The notes beneath the pieces were generated by a model, which was not told where the DNA came from, did not search any database, and saw nothing but the letters and a program-made list of their open reading frames with translations. Shown one piece after another: positions 45,722 to 54,177 of a DNA stretch of 64,000 nt (positions are counted from its first letter, which is position 1; every line of letters begins with the position of its first letter). Source of the stretch: an uncultured SAR116 cluster alpha proteobacterium (GTDB taxonomy: Bacteria > Pseudomonadota > Alphaproteobacteria > Puniceispirillales > Marisalimonadaceae); NCBI GenBank assembly GCA_902529515.1, contig CABZWX010000001.1, forward strand, positions 118,670 to 182,669. Direction: 5' to 3'. The position numbers were made by a program, and so were the translations under genes.

Positions 45722-45889
45722 TTACTGTTTTGATTGATATAACTTCAACTTGTTAATAAGTACATTTATATATTCCTTAGATTCAGCTAATTCATTTTTT
45801 AGTCTCTTGTTTTGTTCTTCAAGAAAATAATTTTGTCTTTTTAGCCACTCATCTTGGCTGATTTCTTTTGGATAATCTCTTTTGGTCAT
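45722..45889 (-). CDS. Small coiled-coil protein
   Basis: A 55-residue open frame, ATG at 45887-45889. It has a DxW-like N-terminus (YPKEISQDEWLKRQN) followed by a heptad-rich helix (EEQNKRLKNELAESKEYI) running to the end, an arrangement of a small dimeric coiled coil. The stop is 13 bases before the MAPEG ATG. No family recognised, but coding is supported by the protein-like composition and operon context. Confidence 0.6.
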   Translation of the reverse strand: MTKRDYPKEISQDEWLKRQNYFLEEQNKRLKNELAESKEYINVLINKLKLYQSKQ

Positions 45890-45926
45890 TTCAGTCTCGA
45901 ATTTTAATTTACCTAAAATTTAAATG

Positions 45927-46112
45927 CTAATTATTAGATTTAAATTCATCATTTTCTTCATTTGGATCTTTAGTAAGGTAAACTCCAAAGCAGAAGCCAC
46001 CAATGGCAAAAAAATTTATTACAAAATTTGGTTCAACTAAATCTATCCATCTTAATATGCCCCATATCAATGCAGATGCAACAATAATCCAGCCAATAAT
46101 TTGTTTTTTCAT
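45927..46112 (-). CDS. Small hypothetical membrane protein
   Basis: A 61-residue protein with two helices (IIGWIIVASALIWGILRWI and NFVINFFAIGGFCFGVYL) and an acidic C-terminus. No family recognised. Single small membrane proteins like this are common in this part of the window. Confidence 0.6.
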   Translation of the reverse strand: MKKQIIGWIIVASALIWGILRWIDLVEPNFVINFFAIGGFCFGVYLTKDPNEENDEFKSNN

Positions 46113-46217
46113 TTTGTTCCAATATTTTTAAGTTTATTAAATTAAAAAATTGATAAACTTTTATTACAAATAAAATTAAAATAATTATCATTATAAAACG
46201 TAATTTTCTTATTTAGT

Positions 46218-46760
46218 ATGAATATTTTTAAATTTATTTTTCTTTTCTTTATTTTAATCCAAGAAGCAGTAGGTAATACGATATTTAAAGACAATTTTGA
46301 AAATCCAAAAAAGTGGCAATTTATTTCAGATCAAGTTATGGGTGGGATATCTAAGGGTAAAGTCGAGTTTTTTAATGAAAACAATAATTTGTATGCACGT
46401 TTGACTGGAAACGTTTCCACAGAAAATAAGGGTGGTTTCATACAAATTAGAAGAAAACTTAAAAAATCAAGTTTAAAGGGCACAAAATTTATTAAAATAA
46501 CTGCAAAAGGTAATAATCAAAATTATTTTATTCACCTGAGAACATCTGGTACTTTACTACCGTGGCAATATTATCAAATTAGTTTTAAAGTTGTTAATGA
46601 TTACAAAATATTTAAATTACCAATTAATGAATTTAAAAGGTCTAGTATTTTCTTATCTAAACAAATTAATCCTGAAAATGTTACATCTGTAGGAGTTGTT
46701 GCATTTGGGAGAGATCATTCTGCAGATATTTATATTAAAGAAATTAATTTTATAGATTAA
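46218..46760 (+). CDS. CIA30-domain protein
   Basis: A 180-residue secreted protein: signal peptide (residues 1-19, MNIFKFIFLFFILIQEAVG) and a CIA30/galactose-binding-like domain with FENPKKWQFISDQVMGGISKGKVEF, the typical 'W-x-x-V-x-D-x-V-M-G-G-x-S' signature, and IRLRTSG-like FIHLRTSGTLLPWQYYQ. In mitochondria CIA30 helps complex I assembly; bacterial versions are less well known, and the signal peptide here argues for a periplasmic role. Convergent with the gene at 46772. Confidence 0.85.
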   Translation: MNIFKFIFLFFILIQEAVGNTIFKDNFENPKKWQFISDQVMGGISKGKVEFFNENNNLYARLTGNVSTENKGGFIQIRRKLKKSSLKGTKFIKITAKGNNQNYFIHLRTSGTLLPWQYYQISFKVVNDYKIFKLPINEFKRSSIFLSKQINPENVTSVGVVAFGRDHSADIYIKEINFID

Positions 46761-46771
46761 ATCAAATATGT

Positions 46772-46966
46772 TTATTTAAGTAACGTTGCTCTTTTAAATT
46801 CTACGTGCTTTGGTCTAATTGTAAAAAATCTAGAAATTCTGTGTTGTTCTAACGCTTCATCAATTATACTCTGAAGGTCACCCAATTCTCCCTCTATAGG
46901 TTGGCTGTTCCATTCTCTATTATCTACTAAAAGTGTAATAATATATTTTTGTTTTTTATTAGTCAT
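46772..46966 (-). CDS. Small hypothetical protein
   Basis: A 64-residue soluble protein with beta-like segments (KYIITLLVDNREWNSQ and FFTIRPKHVEFKRA) around one helix (LGDLQSIIDEALEQ). No family recognised. It starts 2 bases after the stop of the YugP-type peptidase gene, so it is likely co-transcribed. Confidence 0.55.
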   Translation of the reverse strand: MTNKKQKYIITLLVDNREWNSQPIEGELGDLQSIIDEALEQHRISRFFTIRPKHVEFKRATLLK

Positions 46967-46968
46967 AA

Positions 46969-47646
46969 TTATCTAATTCTTGAAAGTAATAACCAAATAA
47001 ATCTTAGTGACACAAAGTTTCTTATAACTCCAATAACATAAGTAAAAGCTGCAGCTTTAAGAATAGATTTACAAGCGTCATGATATTCTTCTGGTACTTT
47101 ACTTTTAATTAATGGCAAAGCTCTATTAAAACTAGCATCTAATTCAACTTCTAAAGTTATTAAATGAACTATTACACCTATTATAAGTGATAATAATACT
47201 AATATTAGACAAACTTTTATTAATGAATAAGAACCAGTTGCAAAGATTGTCGGTATACCCATTAATAATAACCCGCTACCTAACTGTGAGATCCATGCTG
47301 TATTCTTAACAAGGCTTGTCCTATGTTCAAGCGGTTTATATTTTTCATGATGTTGCATTGCGTGACCAATTTCGTGGCAGACAATCGATATTGCAGTAAG
47401 ACTTTTCCGAGAAAGACGATTTTCTGAAACTTTTACTTTTTTTTCACTAAGATCATAATGATCCATACTTAAAGATTTTTCAATTTTAACATCATTTAAA
47501 CCAAGTTCCTTAAGAATAATTTTGCCGAACTCTAATCCAGTAAAAGGCATGTTTATTAGAATTTTGTCATTTTTAGTAAATACATAATTTAGCCATATCA
47601 TTGGGGCAATTGATAATATTAGAAGTAGTGTTATATAAAATATCAT
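46969..47646 (-). CDS. YugP-family neutral zinc metallopeptidase
   Basis: A 225-residue membrane peptidase (Peptidase_M/zinc_peptidase DUF of the YugP type). N-terminal helix, then the zinc motif CHEIGHAMQHHEKY (HEIGH about residue 90), then helices at about 128-165 and EVELDASFNRAL, where the Glu and Asp complete the zinc site. The family is poorly characterised; a role in membrane protein turnover is inferred. Length is typical (about 225-230). Confidence 0.9.
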   Translation of the reverse strand: MIFYITLLLILSIAPMIWLNYVFTKNDKILINMPFTGLEFGKIILKELGLNDVKIEKSLSMDHYDLSEKKVKVSENRLSRKSLTAISIVCHEIGHAMQHHEKYKPLEHRTSLVKNTAWISQLGSGLLLMGIPTIFATGSYSLIKVCLILVLLSLIIGVIVHLITLEVELDASFNRALPLIKSKVPEEYHDACKSILKAAAFTYVIGVIRNFVSLRFIWLLLSRIR

Positions 47647-47733
47647 TTTGTAGAGTATAGCAGATGTTTTAATTTCGTGATCATATAGATATTTGGTAAT
47701 TTTTTTATTTTATTCAACTATCAACTTAATTTA

Positions 47734-48156
47734 TTAGTTACATTTAATTTTTTGTTTTATTATTTCTTCTTTCCTTAAAGGCATTTTGTCTACAACATTA
47801 TAAATTTCTTTTAATAATGAGATATCTGATGAATATGATTTTATTTGACCGTCATAACCAATCAACCACATTCCATATTTATTTTTAAATTTTTCTGAAA
47901 TATTATATTTTTTTACTTCTTCACCTACTATTCGAATATACTTTAAATTTCTATTATCATTCTCACACTTGTTTTTTTTAAAAAAATTATCGGTTTCGTT
48001 TATGAAATAAACGTATTTTGATTTTGAAATAAAAAGGACTATCCTTTTTTCCCATGCAAAAGAATTGATATAGTCTTCCAAGATTATTTTTTCAGAAGCA
48101 TAACTCATTGAAATAGACATAAACGAAATCATTAAAAAAGTAGATATTTTTTTCAT
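47734..48156 (-). CDS. DUF4174-like secreted protein
   Basis: About 140 residues, start set at MKKISTFL (48156) rather than 48171. Signal peptide to about residue 20 (ending SYA), then a thioredoxin-like DUF4174 layout: SFAWEKRIVLFISKSK, an NRNLKYIRIVGEE strand and GMWLIGYDGQIKSYSS (the family's 'L-I-G-K-D-G' position). Function unknown. It lies directly downstream of cutA. Confidence 0.75.
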   Translation of the reverse strand: MKKISTFLMISFMSISMSYASEKIILEDYINSFAWEKRIVLFISKSKYVYFINETDNFFKKNKCENDNRNLKYIRIVGEEVKKYNISEKFKNKYGMWLIGYDGQIKSYSSDISLLKEIYNVVDKMPLRKEEIIKQKIKCN

Positions 48157-48172
48157 ATATAATTTATACATT

Positions 48173-48505
48173 TTAATCAGATAGACTTACAGACGTTTCA
48201 ACCCATTTTAAAAAATCTTTATGCCCCTTAGAAACATCTATCTTTAGAATACATGGTGTTTCGTATACGTGATTTTTAATTATTAACTTTTCAAGTAAAT
48301 CATATTTATTAACTAATGTTTTTAAAAGTAAAACTGTTTCTTTTTCTAATTTAACTTCTCCTTTCCATTCAAACATGGAATGAGACTCTGGGAAAATATT
48401 TGCGCATGCTACTAATTTGTCTTTAATCGCAAGTTCAGCAATTAGCTCTGCTTGCTCAAAATTCTCAACTGTTACATATACAAAGCAAAATTTATCTTTT
48501 ATCAT
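48173..48505 (-). CDS. cutA: Divalent cation tolerance protein CutA
   Basis: A 110-residue trimeric CutA1 protein. The core CutA segments are present: FCFVYVTVENFEQAELIAE, LVACANIFPESHSMFEWKGEV and the helix ETVLLLKT. In E. coli it affects copper tolerance, though its real role is unclear. Adjacent to a DUF4174-like secreted protein; no metal regulator nearby. Confidence 0.93.
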   Translation of the reverse strand: MIKDKFCFVYVTVENFEQAELIAELAIKDKLVACANIFPESHSMFEWKGEVKLEKETVLLLKTLVNKYDLLEKLIIKNHVYETPCILKIDVSKGHKDFLKWVETSVSLSD

Positions 48506-48601
48506 ATGTAAATTCTAAACTGATTAATAGCTTAACGTAAAGAGTAATAAAAATTTTCAAGTTATATTTATTTTAAGAGCTGACATGTGGTACTATAATT
48601 T

Positions 48602-48796
48602 ATGAATAAAGATAATGATAAGCTTAATAAATTTAAAACTGAAGAAAAGCTAAAATCCAAGAAAAGTGATTTTTTTAACTCTTATCTGGAAAAAGCTAAT
48701 AACATTGATGATAAAATTGCATTAATAAAATTTAAGTATAAAGACGATAATCAACAACTTTTAAACAGCATTAAAAATCTATTAAAAAAAAATTAA
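48602..48796 (+). CDS. Small charged hypothetical protein
   Basis: A 64-residue, Lys/Asp/Asn-rich soluble protein, predicted mostly helical. No family recognised and no strong ribosome-binding site. Flanked by a minus-strand cutA and a minus-strand small membrane protein, so it stands alone on the plus strand. Confidence 0.45.
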   Translation: MNKDNDKLNKFKTEEKLKSKKSDFFNSYLEKANNIDDKIALIKFKYKDDNQQLLNSIKNLLKKN

Positions 48797-48866
48797 TATA
48801 TAATAATTAATAAAATTATACATATTTATATACACAAAATGTATGTTTATTCATAATTGAATATCT

Positions 48867-49040
48867 CTAATCTTCTCCTAATTTTTTTAGTTGGGTATAA
48901 TAAATTGAATAGAAAAATCCAAAAATAGCTGCAGCGTCTACCCAATTAAAGGATTCATCCGATCCACCTATAATTCTATAAATTCCATATACAAAGCAAA
49001 CAATTCCAAGTAACCAACTTTGAGCATATTTAAAATCCAT
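48867..49040 (-). CDS. Small hypothetical membrane protein
   Basis: A 57-residue open frame, ATG at 49038-49040. Two helices (SWLLGIVCFVYGIYRII and WVDAAAIFGFFYSIYYTQ) with a short polar turn between. Balanced amino-acid use and the position in a 290-base gap support coding. No family recognised. Confidence 0.55.
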   Translation of the reverse strand: MDFKYAQSWLLGIVCFVYGIYRIIGGSDESFNWVDAAAIFGFFYSIYYTQLKKLGED

Positions 49041-49087
49041 ATTAATCTCTTATTTGTTAAAGTTTTTAATCTAATATTTATAATAAA

Positions 49088-49465
49088 TTATTTTAAATAA
49101 CTGTTCTTAAACTTTGGTGGATAAATCTTCCACATTAAAAATGTCCATCCTAAAAATACAAAATATAAAAATATAAAAAAACTAGTTGGAAAGTCCCAGT
49201 AAATAATCTTTTCAATCCAAAAAGAAATAAAAGATTTACTATTATTTATTCCTCGAAGATAATTTTCAATAGAGGTTAATGGACAAGTTATGCCAACAAG
49301 AGTTTCGATTGTCACTATAAACATTAGACCAAAATGAAATAATCTTAGTTTAAAGTTTTTTATCCAACTCCAATCATAATAATAACCAATAGGTACCAAT
49401 AAAAAACCAACAGTAATAAAAATTACAACAAGAAAATGTAAAATTAAAATAATATCAGCAAGCAA
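49088..49465 (-). CDS. DUF2784-family membrane protein
   Basis: A 125-residue protein with four helices matching DUF2784: MLADIILILHFLVVIFITVGFLLVPIG at the start, and the middle signature HFGLMFIVTIETLVGITCPLTSIE. Function of the family is unknown. Start and length match typical members. Confidence 0.85.
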   Translation of the reverse strand: MLADIILILHFLVVIFITVGFLLVPIGYYYDWSWIKNFKLRLFHFGLMFIVTIETLVGITCPLTSIENYLRGINNSKSFISFWIEKIIYWDFPTSFFIFLYFVFLGWTFLMWKIYPPKFKNSYLK

Positions 49466-49573
49466 AGGTTTAACTCAGAACAACATAAACATTAATTTTT
49501 AAATCTTTATTATAATTATTAATTAATTTTTTTTTGTTTACTAGTTTTGAATAGAATAAGGTATTCTATTCAG

Positions 49574-50116
49574 ATGTGTGGAAGATTTGTTATTTCGTCA
49601 AAAAATGCATTCAATTTAGAATATGAAGTATCGTATAATGTATGTCCGTCACAATTAGTACCAGTAAAAACTAAAGAAAAATCGCTGTTAATGAAATGGT
49701 CATATTCTCCATTATGGAAACAAGATATGAACCTAATTAATTGTCGTTCTGAAACTATGAATGAAAAGCCATCATTTAAAAATTCAAAGAGATGTATAAT
49801 TTTTAACAATGGTTGGTATGAGTGGCAAAGAAAAGATAATAAAAAAATACCTTATTATCACTTTTCCCAAACTAATTATTTTGCCGGTCTATATAATGAG
49901 ATTGGTTGTTTAATTTTGACAAGAAATTCCGTAGATCAAATAAATCATATACATCACAGACAACCTGTCTTATTAGAAGAGTCTGAAATTACGTCATTTC
50001 TTTTAGGAAAAGATATTTTTAATAGTAATGCAAACAATAATATAAATTTTTATCGTGTTTCTATGGATGTAAATAATCCAAAAAATAATAATTCATCGCT
50101 TACAGATATTTATTAA
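49574..50116 (+). CDS. SOS-response-associated peptidase (SRAP / YedK family)
   Basis: A 180-residue SRAP protein, which forms a covalent DNA-protein link with abasic sites in single-stranded DNA. The start is the ATG at 49574 giving MCGRF: Cys2 is the catalytic residue exposed after Met removal, so an in-frame start 27 bases earlier is not used. Other site residues: Asn/Arg in INCRSETMNEKPSF, Glu in GWYEWQ and His in HIHHRQPVLL. It is shorter than E. coli YedK (about 222) because of reduced loops, but all catalytic residues are there. Confidence 0.9.
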   Translation: MCGRFVISSKNAFNLEYEVSYNVCPSQLVPVKTKEKSLLMKWSYSPLWKQDMNLINCRSETMNEKPSFKNSKRCIIFNNGWYEWQRKDNKKIPYYHFSQTNYFAGLYNEIGCLILTRNSVDQINHIHHRQPVLLEESEITSFLLGKDIFNSNANNNINFYRVSMDVNNPKNNNSSLTDIY

Positions 50117-50200
50117 ATATAAGAAAAACTATTAAATTAAAAATGTTTAATTTTTTAAATACAACTTGAAAAGTATCTATTCTTAAATTAAGATGTATTT

Positions 50201-50347
50201 ATGTGTATTGGTTCTACAACAAGTTTATTTTCTACTTTTGTTTTAGCTTTAGCTTCATTTGTCTGTATTTGGAATTACTCTAAAATTAAGGACAACATAA
50301 GAAAAATGTTAACTAAACATTTTTCAAAAAAACCAAACTTACAGTAA
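50201..50347 (+). CDS. Possible small membrane-anchored peptide
   Basis: A 48-residue frame with one hydrophobic N-terminal helix (STTSLFSTFVLALASFVCIW) and a basic tail. ATG at 50201; weak ribosome-binding site. Lies between SRAP and another small membrane protein on the same strand. Coding is plausible but unproven. Confidence 0.35.
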   Translation: MCIGSTTSLFSTFVLALASFVCIWNYSKIKDNIRKMLTKHFSKKPNLQ

Positions 50348-50366
50348 TAAAGCATAAACTTAATAA

Positions 50367-50612
50367 ATGTTAAAACTTATAATCTTTTTAGTTATCATTT
50401 TTTCGATTGCTTATTTTGTATTTAATTTATTTATGTCTAAAAGAGAGAATGGAAGTCCTAAATTCATCTTTCCAATAATTTTAACACTATTGGTTGTAGT
50501 AATGATATTTTTTATTTTGCCAAGATTTGGAATTAATCCTGTTGCTCTATTTCAAAATTTTGTCTCTAAAATAATTCCATTTATTTCAATGCTAAGAGGA
50601 GTTGCAGGCTAA
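50367..50612 (+). CDS. Small hypothetical membrane protein
   Basis: An 81-residue protein with N-terminal helix (LKLIIFLVIIFSIAYFVFNL), second helix (FIFPIILTLLVVVMIFFIL), and an amphipathic C-terminus. No family recognised. Convergent with the MORN gene. Confidence 0.6.
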   Translation: MLKLIIFLVIIFSIAYFVFNLFMSKRENGSPKFIFPIILTLLVVVMIFFILPRFGINPVALFQNFVSKIIPFISMLRGVAG

Positions 50613-50632
50613 AATTAAGTTAGTAATTTTTT

Positions 50633-51214
50633 TTAAATTTTACTGCTAACTTTTTTATTGTTTTTAAAATAACCAGAATAATCCTCATATAAATAACCAG
50701 ATGGAGAAAAATATTCCCAATAACCATCCTTGGTCCCGTTTTTATAATTCCCTTGATATTTCAATTGTCCATTATAATAGAAAGCAACCCAAGATCCTGA
50801 TTTTTTGCCATTTTTAAACTTACCTTTGTAGCTTATTTCACCATTTTCAAATAGACGTATCCAGTGACCCTCTTCAAGATCATTTTTGTATTGACCCTTT
50901 TCTATTAAATGACCTTTATTGTTGTAAGTAATCCAGGCACCATTTTTTCTACCAGTTTTATAATTTGATACAGAAAATAATTGTCCATTACTATAATATC
51001 TTAACCATGTACCTTCTTTCTTTCCATCTTGGAACTGACCCTTGATGTTTCCATTTATCTTTCCACTGAAAGGAATATTAGTATTTTTTTTATAATAAAT
51101 TCCTTTTTCCCAAATTAAATCATTCATGGTCTCACTATGAACAGAATGAACTATAAAAAAGATTAGGAATGTAAAAACAATCATCCAAATGAATTTTATA
51201 TAAACTGAAATCAT
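50633..51214 (-). CDS. MORN-repeat protein with signal anchor
   Basis: A 193-residue protein: N-terminal signal/anchor (about residues 8-25) followed by five full and one partial repeats of about 24 residues, each of the form [Y/F]K-N-G-x-K-x-G-x-W-x-x-[Y/F]-x-x-x-G-x-[L/I] (for example NYKTGRKNGAWITYNNKG and KFKNGKKSGSWVAFYYNG). Similar to the YwqK/MORN_2 family. These repeats form beta-hairpin strips used for protein or lipid binding; partner unknown. The gene follows a cupin gene 3 bases away. Confidence 0.88.
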   Translation of the reverse strand: MISVYIKFIWMIVFTFLIFFIVHSVHSETMNDLIWEKGIYYKKNTNIPFSGKINGNIKGQFQDGKKEGTWLRYYSNGQLFSVSNYKTGRKNGAWITYNNKGHLIEKGQYKNDLEEGHWIRLFENGEISYKGKFKNGKKSGSWVAFYYNGQLKYQGNYKNGTKDGYWEYFSPSGYLYEDYSGYFKNNKKVSSKI

Positions 51215-51217
51215 TGC

Positions 51218-51580
51218 TTAAATCCATTCATCATTAGGAGCTGTTAAATCTCCTTTTACGTTACCAGTATTTAATATTCCTTTTGGTTCTACTAACATCA
51301 CATGACACTCGTTTTCAGCAGTTGGTTTGTGATCCACCCCTTTAGGTACTACTATCATTTCACCTTCATTTACTTCTATGATTTCTGCATCAAATTCTAT
51401 TTTCATACTACCTTTGATTACAATAAAAACTTCATCTGTGTCTGAATGATGATGTTTAATAAATTCCCCTTTTATTTTAACTAGTTTGAATTGATAATTA
51501 TTCATCTCAGATATTACTTTTGGAGACCAGTAATCATCAAATTTATTGAATTTAGAATATATATTTATTGGTTTTGTCAT
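51218..51580 (-). CDS. Cupin-domain protein
   Basis: A 120-residue single-domain cupin. Motif 1: IKHHHSDTDEVFIVIKG (His, His, Glu metal ligands); motif 2: PKGVDHKPTAENE (His). Such small cupins are often metal-binding isomerases or dioxygenase-like; the activity is unknown. The start is directly upstream of the MORN gene. Confidence 0.9.
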   Translation of the reverse strand: MTKPINIYSKFNKFDDYWSPKVISEMNNYQFKLVKIKGEFIKHHHSDTDEVFIVIKGSMKIEFDAEIIEVNEGEMIVVPKGVDHKPTAENECHVMLVEPKGILNTGNVKGDLTAPNDEWI

Positions 51581-51643
51581 GCACGTAATTTAAACAAATT
51601 TAAAATTAGAGGTAAAGATTATTCAATATTTTTTTGAATAGAA

Positions 51644-51853
51644 TTAAAAAATACTTCTTTCTTTCCTGGATTTTAACAAACCAATTGAAACAAATTTTCC
51701 AGATTTTGATTTAAAAGTTTTTTTAAAAATCTTGCTACACTTTAATGCACAATTGGCACAAAGAACAAAACAATCATTGTCATTTTTCTCGTACTTACAA
51801 TTAAATAATTTTTTAGAGGGATGATTACATCTTGAACAATAATGATATTTCAT
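51644..51853 (-). CDS. Small zinc-ribbon protein, family member 1
   Basis: A 69-residue protein with Cys at 6, 9, 19, 32 and 35: C-x2-C-x9-C-x12-C-x2-C, then a basic helix. The same spacing is found in three other small proteins in this window (52177, 60602, 61010). Predicted to bind one zinc ion with the two CxxC pairs; the middle Cys is followed by Lys-Tyr as in two of the relatives. Function unknown. Confidence 0.72.
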   Translation of the reverse strand: MKYHYCSRCNHPSKKLFNCKYEKNDNDCFVLCANCALKCSKIFKKTFKSKSGKFVSIGLLKSRKERSIF

Positions 51854-51877
51854 AGATTAATAATATATAAATATTTT

Positions 51878-52168
51878 TTAAATTTCATTTTTTTCTTCAT
51901 CACCAAAAATATAGTGAGACCCGATAGACCCTAATATAATTGCCATAATTAATTCTACATAACCTTTAAAAATTAGAGTTTGAAAAAGAAACCAAGGGAT
52001 AATTATAAGAGCACTTAGAGGAAAAATAATTAATATTTTAATTTTCCAATTAATGTGGAGGTAGCATAGTTTTAAATATTTAAATAACCATTTCATTATA
52101 CCAAAAATTAAAACACCTAAAATTATAAACATACAAAATATAAATATTTCAAAAATTATATGTTCCAT
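51878..52168 (-). CDS. Hypothetical membrane protein
   Basis: A 96-residue protein with N-terminal helix (about 4-25), a second hydrophobic stretch (KIKILIIFPLSALIIIPW) and a third (ELIMAIILGSIGSHYIF). No family recognised. Sits between two of the small zinc-ribbon genes on the same strand (8-base gap to the upstream one), possibly co-transcribed. Confidence 0.6.
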   Translation of the reverse strand: MEHIIFEIFIFCMFIILGVLIFGIMKWLFKYLKLCYLHINWKIKILIIFPLSALIIIPWFLFQTLIFKGYVELIMAIILGSIGSHYIFGDEEKNEI

Positions 52169-52176
52169 AATTTTAT

Positions 52177-52410
52177 TTACATTGCTTCATAAAATGGCAG
52201 TTCTATTTTCTTCAACTGTAAATTACACTTAATGAAAGATTTTATATTTTGGAATTGAGATCTAAAATCTTTACCATTTAAATATTGATAATATCTTATG
52301 CAATTACCACAAAGATAAATCCAATTTTTATCCAAAAAGTTTTTTTTACAACTCCATATTATTTTATGTGGATCAAAACATTCTTTACAAAAACTATTTA
52401 ACTTAAACAT
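52177..52410 (-). CDS. Small zinc-ribbon protein, family member 2
   Basis: A 77-residue protein with Cys at 8, 11, 21, 34 and 37 (C-x2-C-x9-C-x12-C-x2-C) and a long C-terminal basic/hydrophobic helix. It matches the family seen at 51644, 60602 and 61010, including the 'W-I-Y-L-C-G-N-C-I' type ending of the ribbon. Function unknown. Confidence 0.7.
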   Translation of the reverse strand: MFKLNSFCKECFDPHKIIWSCKKNFLDKNWIYLCGNCIRYYQYLNGKDFRSQFQNIKSFIKCNLQLKKIELPFYEAM

Positions 52411-52413
52411 CTT

Positions 52414-52506
52414 TTAAAAACTCCACTGATTAATCCAATAAGACATAGTTGGAAAAAATACAAAAATTACAAATAAAATTATTAAAATAATTCCCAATTT
52501 ACTCAT
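52414..52506 (-). CDS. Possible 30-residue membrane peptide
   Basis: A 30-codon frame, one helix (LGIILIILFVIFVFFPTM) followed by SYWINQWSF. ATG at 52504-52506. It lies 3 bases upstream of the zinc-ribbon gene 52177 on the same strand. Too short to be sure; similar tiny membrane peptides occur near 61.4-61.7 kb. Confidence 0.35.
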   Translation of the reverse strand: MSKLGIILIILFVIFVFFPTMSYWINQWSF

Positions 52507-52645
52507 TACTGATCCCCAACTCCAGAGATAATCTAAATAATCTTTTCAATAAATAATTTAATTTGGCAGTTTAATTTAAAACTTAAAAGCATTTTTATTA
52601 TATTAATAAATTATTATAATCATAGATTTTGTTAAGTTTATTTTT

Positions 52646-53278
52646 TTAATCTTGAATAGGTTCTATGATTTGTGTTTTTGGTTTTGTTTTTTTAAATGAA
52701 TCTCTAATTTTATGAATATTCCAGTATTTATTTAGATTTTTATATCTGTTTTTCCATTCAAATTTTGGAAATCTAAGATCAATGTATTCTAAGCAAGAAA
52801 AACAGCTTATATCAGCAATGCTGAAACTATTTCCAACAAAAAATTGTTTGTCTTTAAGATAATTTGATAAATACTCTACCCCTTCAAAAATTTTTTTCTC
52901 TTGTCTTTTAATCCAATTTTTACTTCTCAAATTTTTGTTTCTAGAGTTTTCTAAAAATACTAAAACAACAGAGTCACAAATTCCATCTGCAACTGTTTCT
53001 AATAATCTAGCAGAAATGTTCTCTTGAAATGACCTAGGATATAGAAGTGGATTTGGTTCTAAGTAATCTAAATATTGATTTATAACTTTGCTGTCAAACA
53101 TAGGCTCTTGATCTTTTAAAAGAAGAATAGGAATTTTGCCAAGAGGATTAATACCATTTGTTTTGGTGTTTAAATTCCATGGTATATCAATAATTTCTTC
53201 ATAACTTATATTTTTTTCAAGTAAAGCAACACGTACCTTACGAGCAAATGGGCTTGGAGTAGCAGTAATTAATTTCAT
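52646..53278 (-). CDS. Glutathione S-transferase family protein
   Basis: A 210-residue GST: thioredoxin-like N-domain starting LITATPSPFARKVRVALLEK (candidate catalytic Ser in SPFARK) with PILLLKDQEPMFDSKVINQYLD, and a helical C-domain with QFFVGNSFSIADISCFSCLEYID. Detoxification or thiol transfer; substrate unknown. Confidence 0.88.
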   Translation of the reverse strand: MKLITATPSPFARKVRVALLEKNISYEEIIDIPWNLNTKTNGINPLGKIPILLLKDQEPMFDSKVINQYLDYLEPNPLLYPRSFQENISARLLETVADGICDSVVLVFLENSRNKNLRSKNWIKRQEKKIFEGVEYLSNYLKDKQFFVGNSFSIADISCFSCLEYIDLRFPKFEWKNRYKNLNKYWNIHKIRDSFKKTKPKTQIIEPIQD

Positions 53279-53352
53279 ATTTATATTCTAAATAACTAAT
53301 ATTCATTGGTAAACATTATTGATTTATAAACTCATTAAAGAATACATTTAGT

Positions 53353-54177
53353 CTAAACGTTTATATTTTCTTTTAAATCAGCTGATTGAAAAATAGACAT
53401 TAACCATTTTTTACATTCTTTATCATTTTTAGGTTTAGCAACAAACTCTTGGCCTCGTCCAACAATGTCTACTGTATTTTCTTTCCATCTGTTGAGATTT
53501 TTGTGATATGACATGCCACAACCACCACGTTTAGGATTTAACCACTGAGGACAAATCCATTTAGATTTTTTTACAAAAGGGTTAAAGCTTAAATTTGTCA
53601 TATTAGTAGCTTTAAATTTTCCAAACCCTGGAAAATTTTTTAACTTAAAACCTTCCAGATTTTTTTTTGCAATGTAAAGAGTATTATTTTTTTTCCATTT
53701 ACCAATGGTGTGTGGATGCGAACTTGGCTTTGGTTTCTCCTTTAAATACCAACTTGGGTCATCTCCAAGTTTTATAATTTCTCCAATCTGAAACCAGCCA
53801 AACATTCTATAGTGACCAGGATCAGTTTTTGAAAAGGAAATTTTATTATGAAATTCTACAGTTTCTCTAAACCATCCCCAAAATAGAAAAATATCACCTA
53901 TTCCAACCTTATTATTTTCGAGATGTGTTTGAGCAGCTCCTACTTGGCCAAACTGACCAGTTTCTAAGTTGGGATCAAAATGACAAGTATCTGAAGGTTT
54001 AATCTTTTTTTTAGATAACTGATTTATTTCTTTCCCAAAACCAAGATACTCATATGAAGTTAGAGTATTTGTTTTATATGGAATTGGAAAACTTTGAATA
54101 TTTTTTCCTTTTTTAGGACTTGGGATCCCACCGGCAGTACTATCGAGACCTTTTCTGCTGAAAATAATTTTTACCAT
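53353..54177 (-). CDS. Nmad3-like protein (putative nucleotide-modification-associated domain 3)
   Basis: A 274-residue soluble protein. It starts with the motif SRKGLDSTAGGIPSPKKG followed by FPIPYK, the wording I recall for the Nmad3 family (SRKGFDS...GG-PSP...PIP). Further conserved-looking features are DTCHFDPNL, FFLFWGWFR-like IFLFWGWFRETV and SSHPHTIG. Nmad domains were defined by comparative genomics in gene neighbourhoods for DNA/RNA base modification; biochemical activity is unknown. No phage or restriction gene is adjacent here. Assignment rests on recalled motif wording, so it should be treated as probable. Confidence 0.62.
   Translation of the reverse strand: MVKIIFSRKGLDSTAGGIPSPKKGKNIQSFPIPYKTNTLTSYEYLGFGKEINQLSKKKIKPSDTCHFDPNLETGQFGQVGAAQTHLENNKVGIGDIFLFWGWFRETVEFHNKISFSKTDPGHYRMFGWFQIGEIIKLGDDPSWYLKEKPKPSSHPHTIGKWKKNNTLYIAKKNLEGFKLKNFPGFGKFKATNMTNLSFNPFVKKSKWICPQWLNPKRGGCGMSYHKNLNRWKENTVDIVGRGQEFVAKPKNDKECKKWLMSIFQSADLKENINV

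Noticed and set aside
50617..50652. Terminator between the small membrane gene and the MORN gene
   Set aside because: AAGTTAG/CTAACTT pair is 7 bp but the loop is 22 bases; it may be chance.
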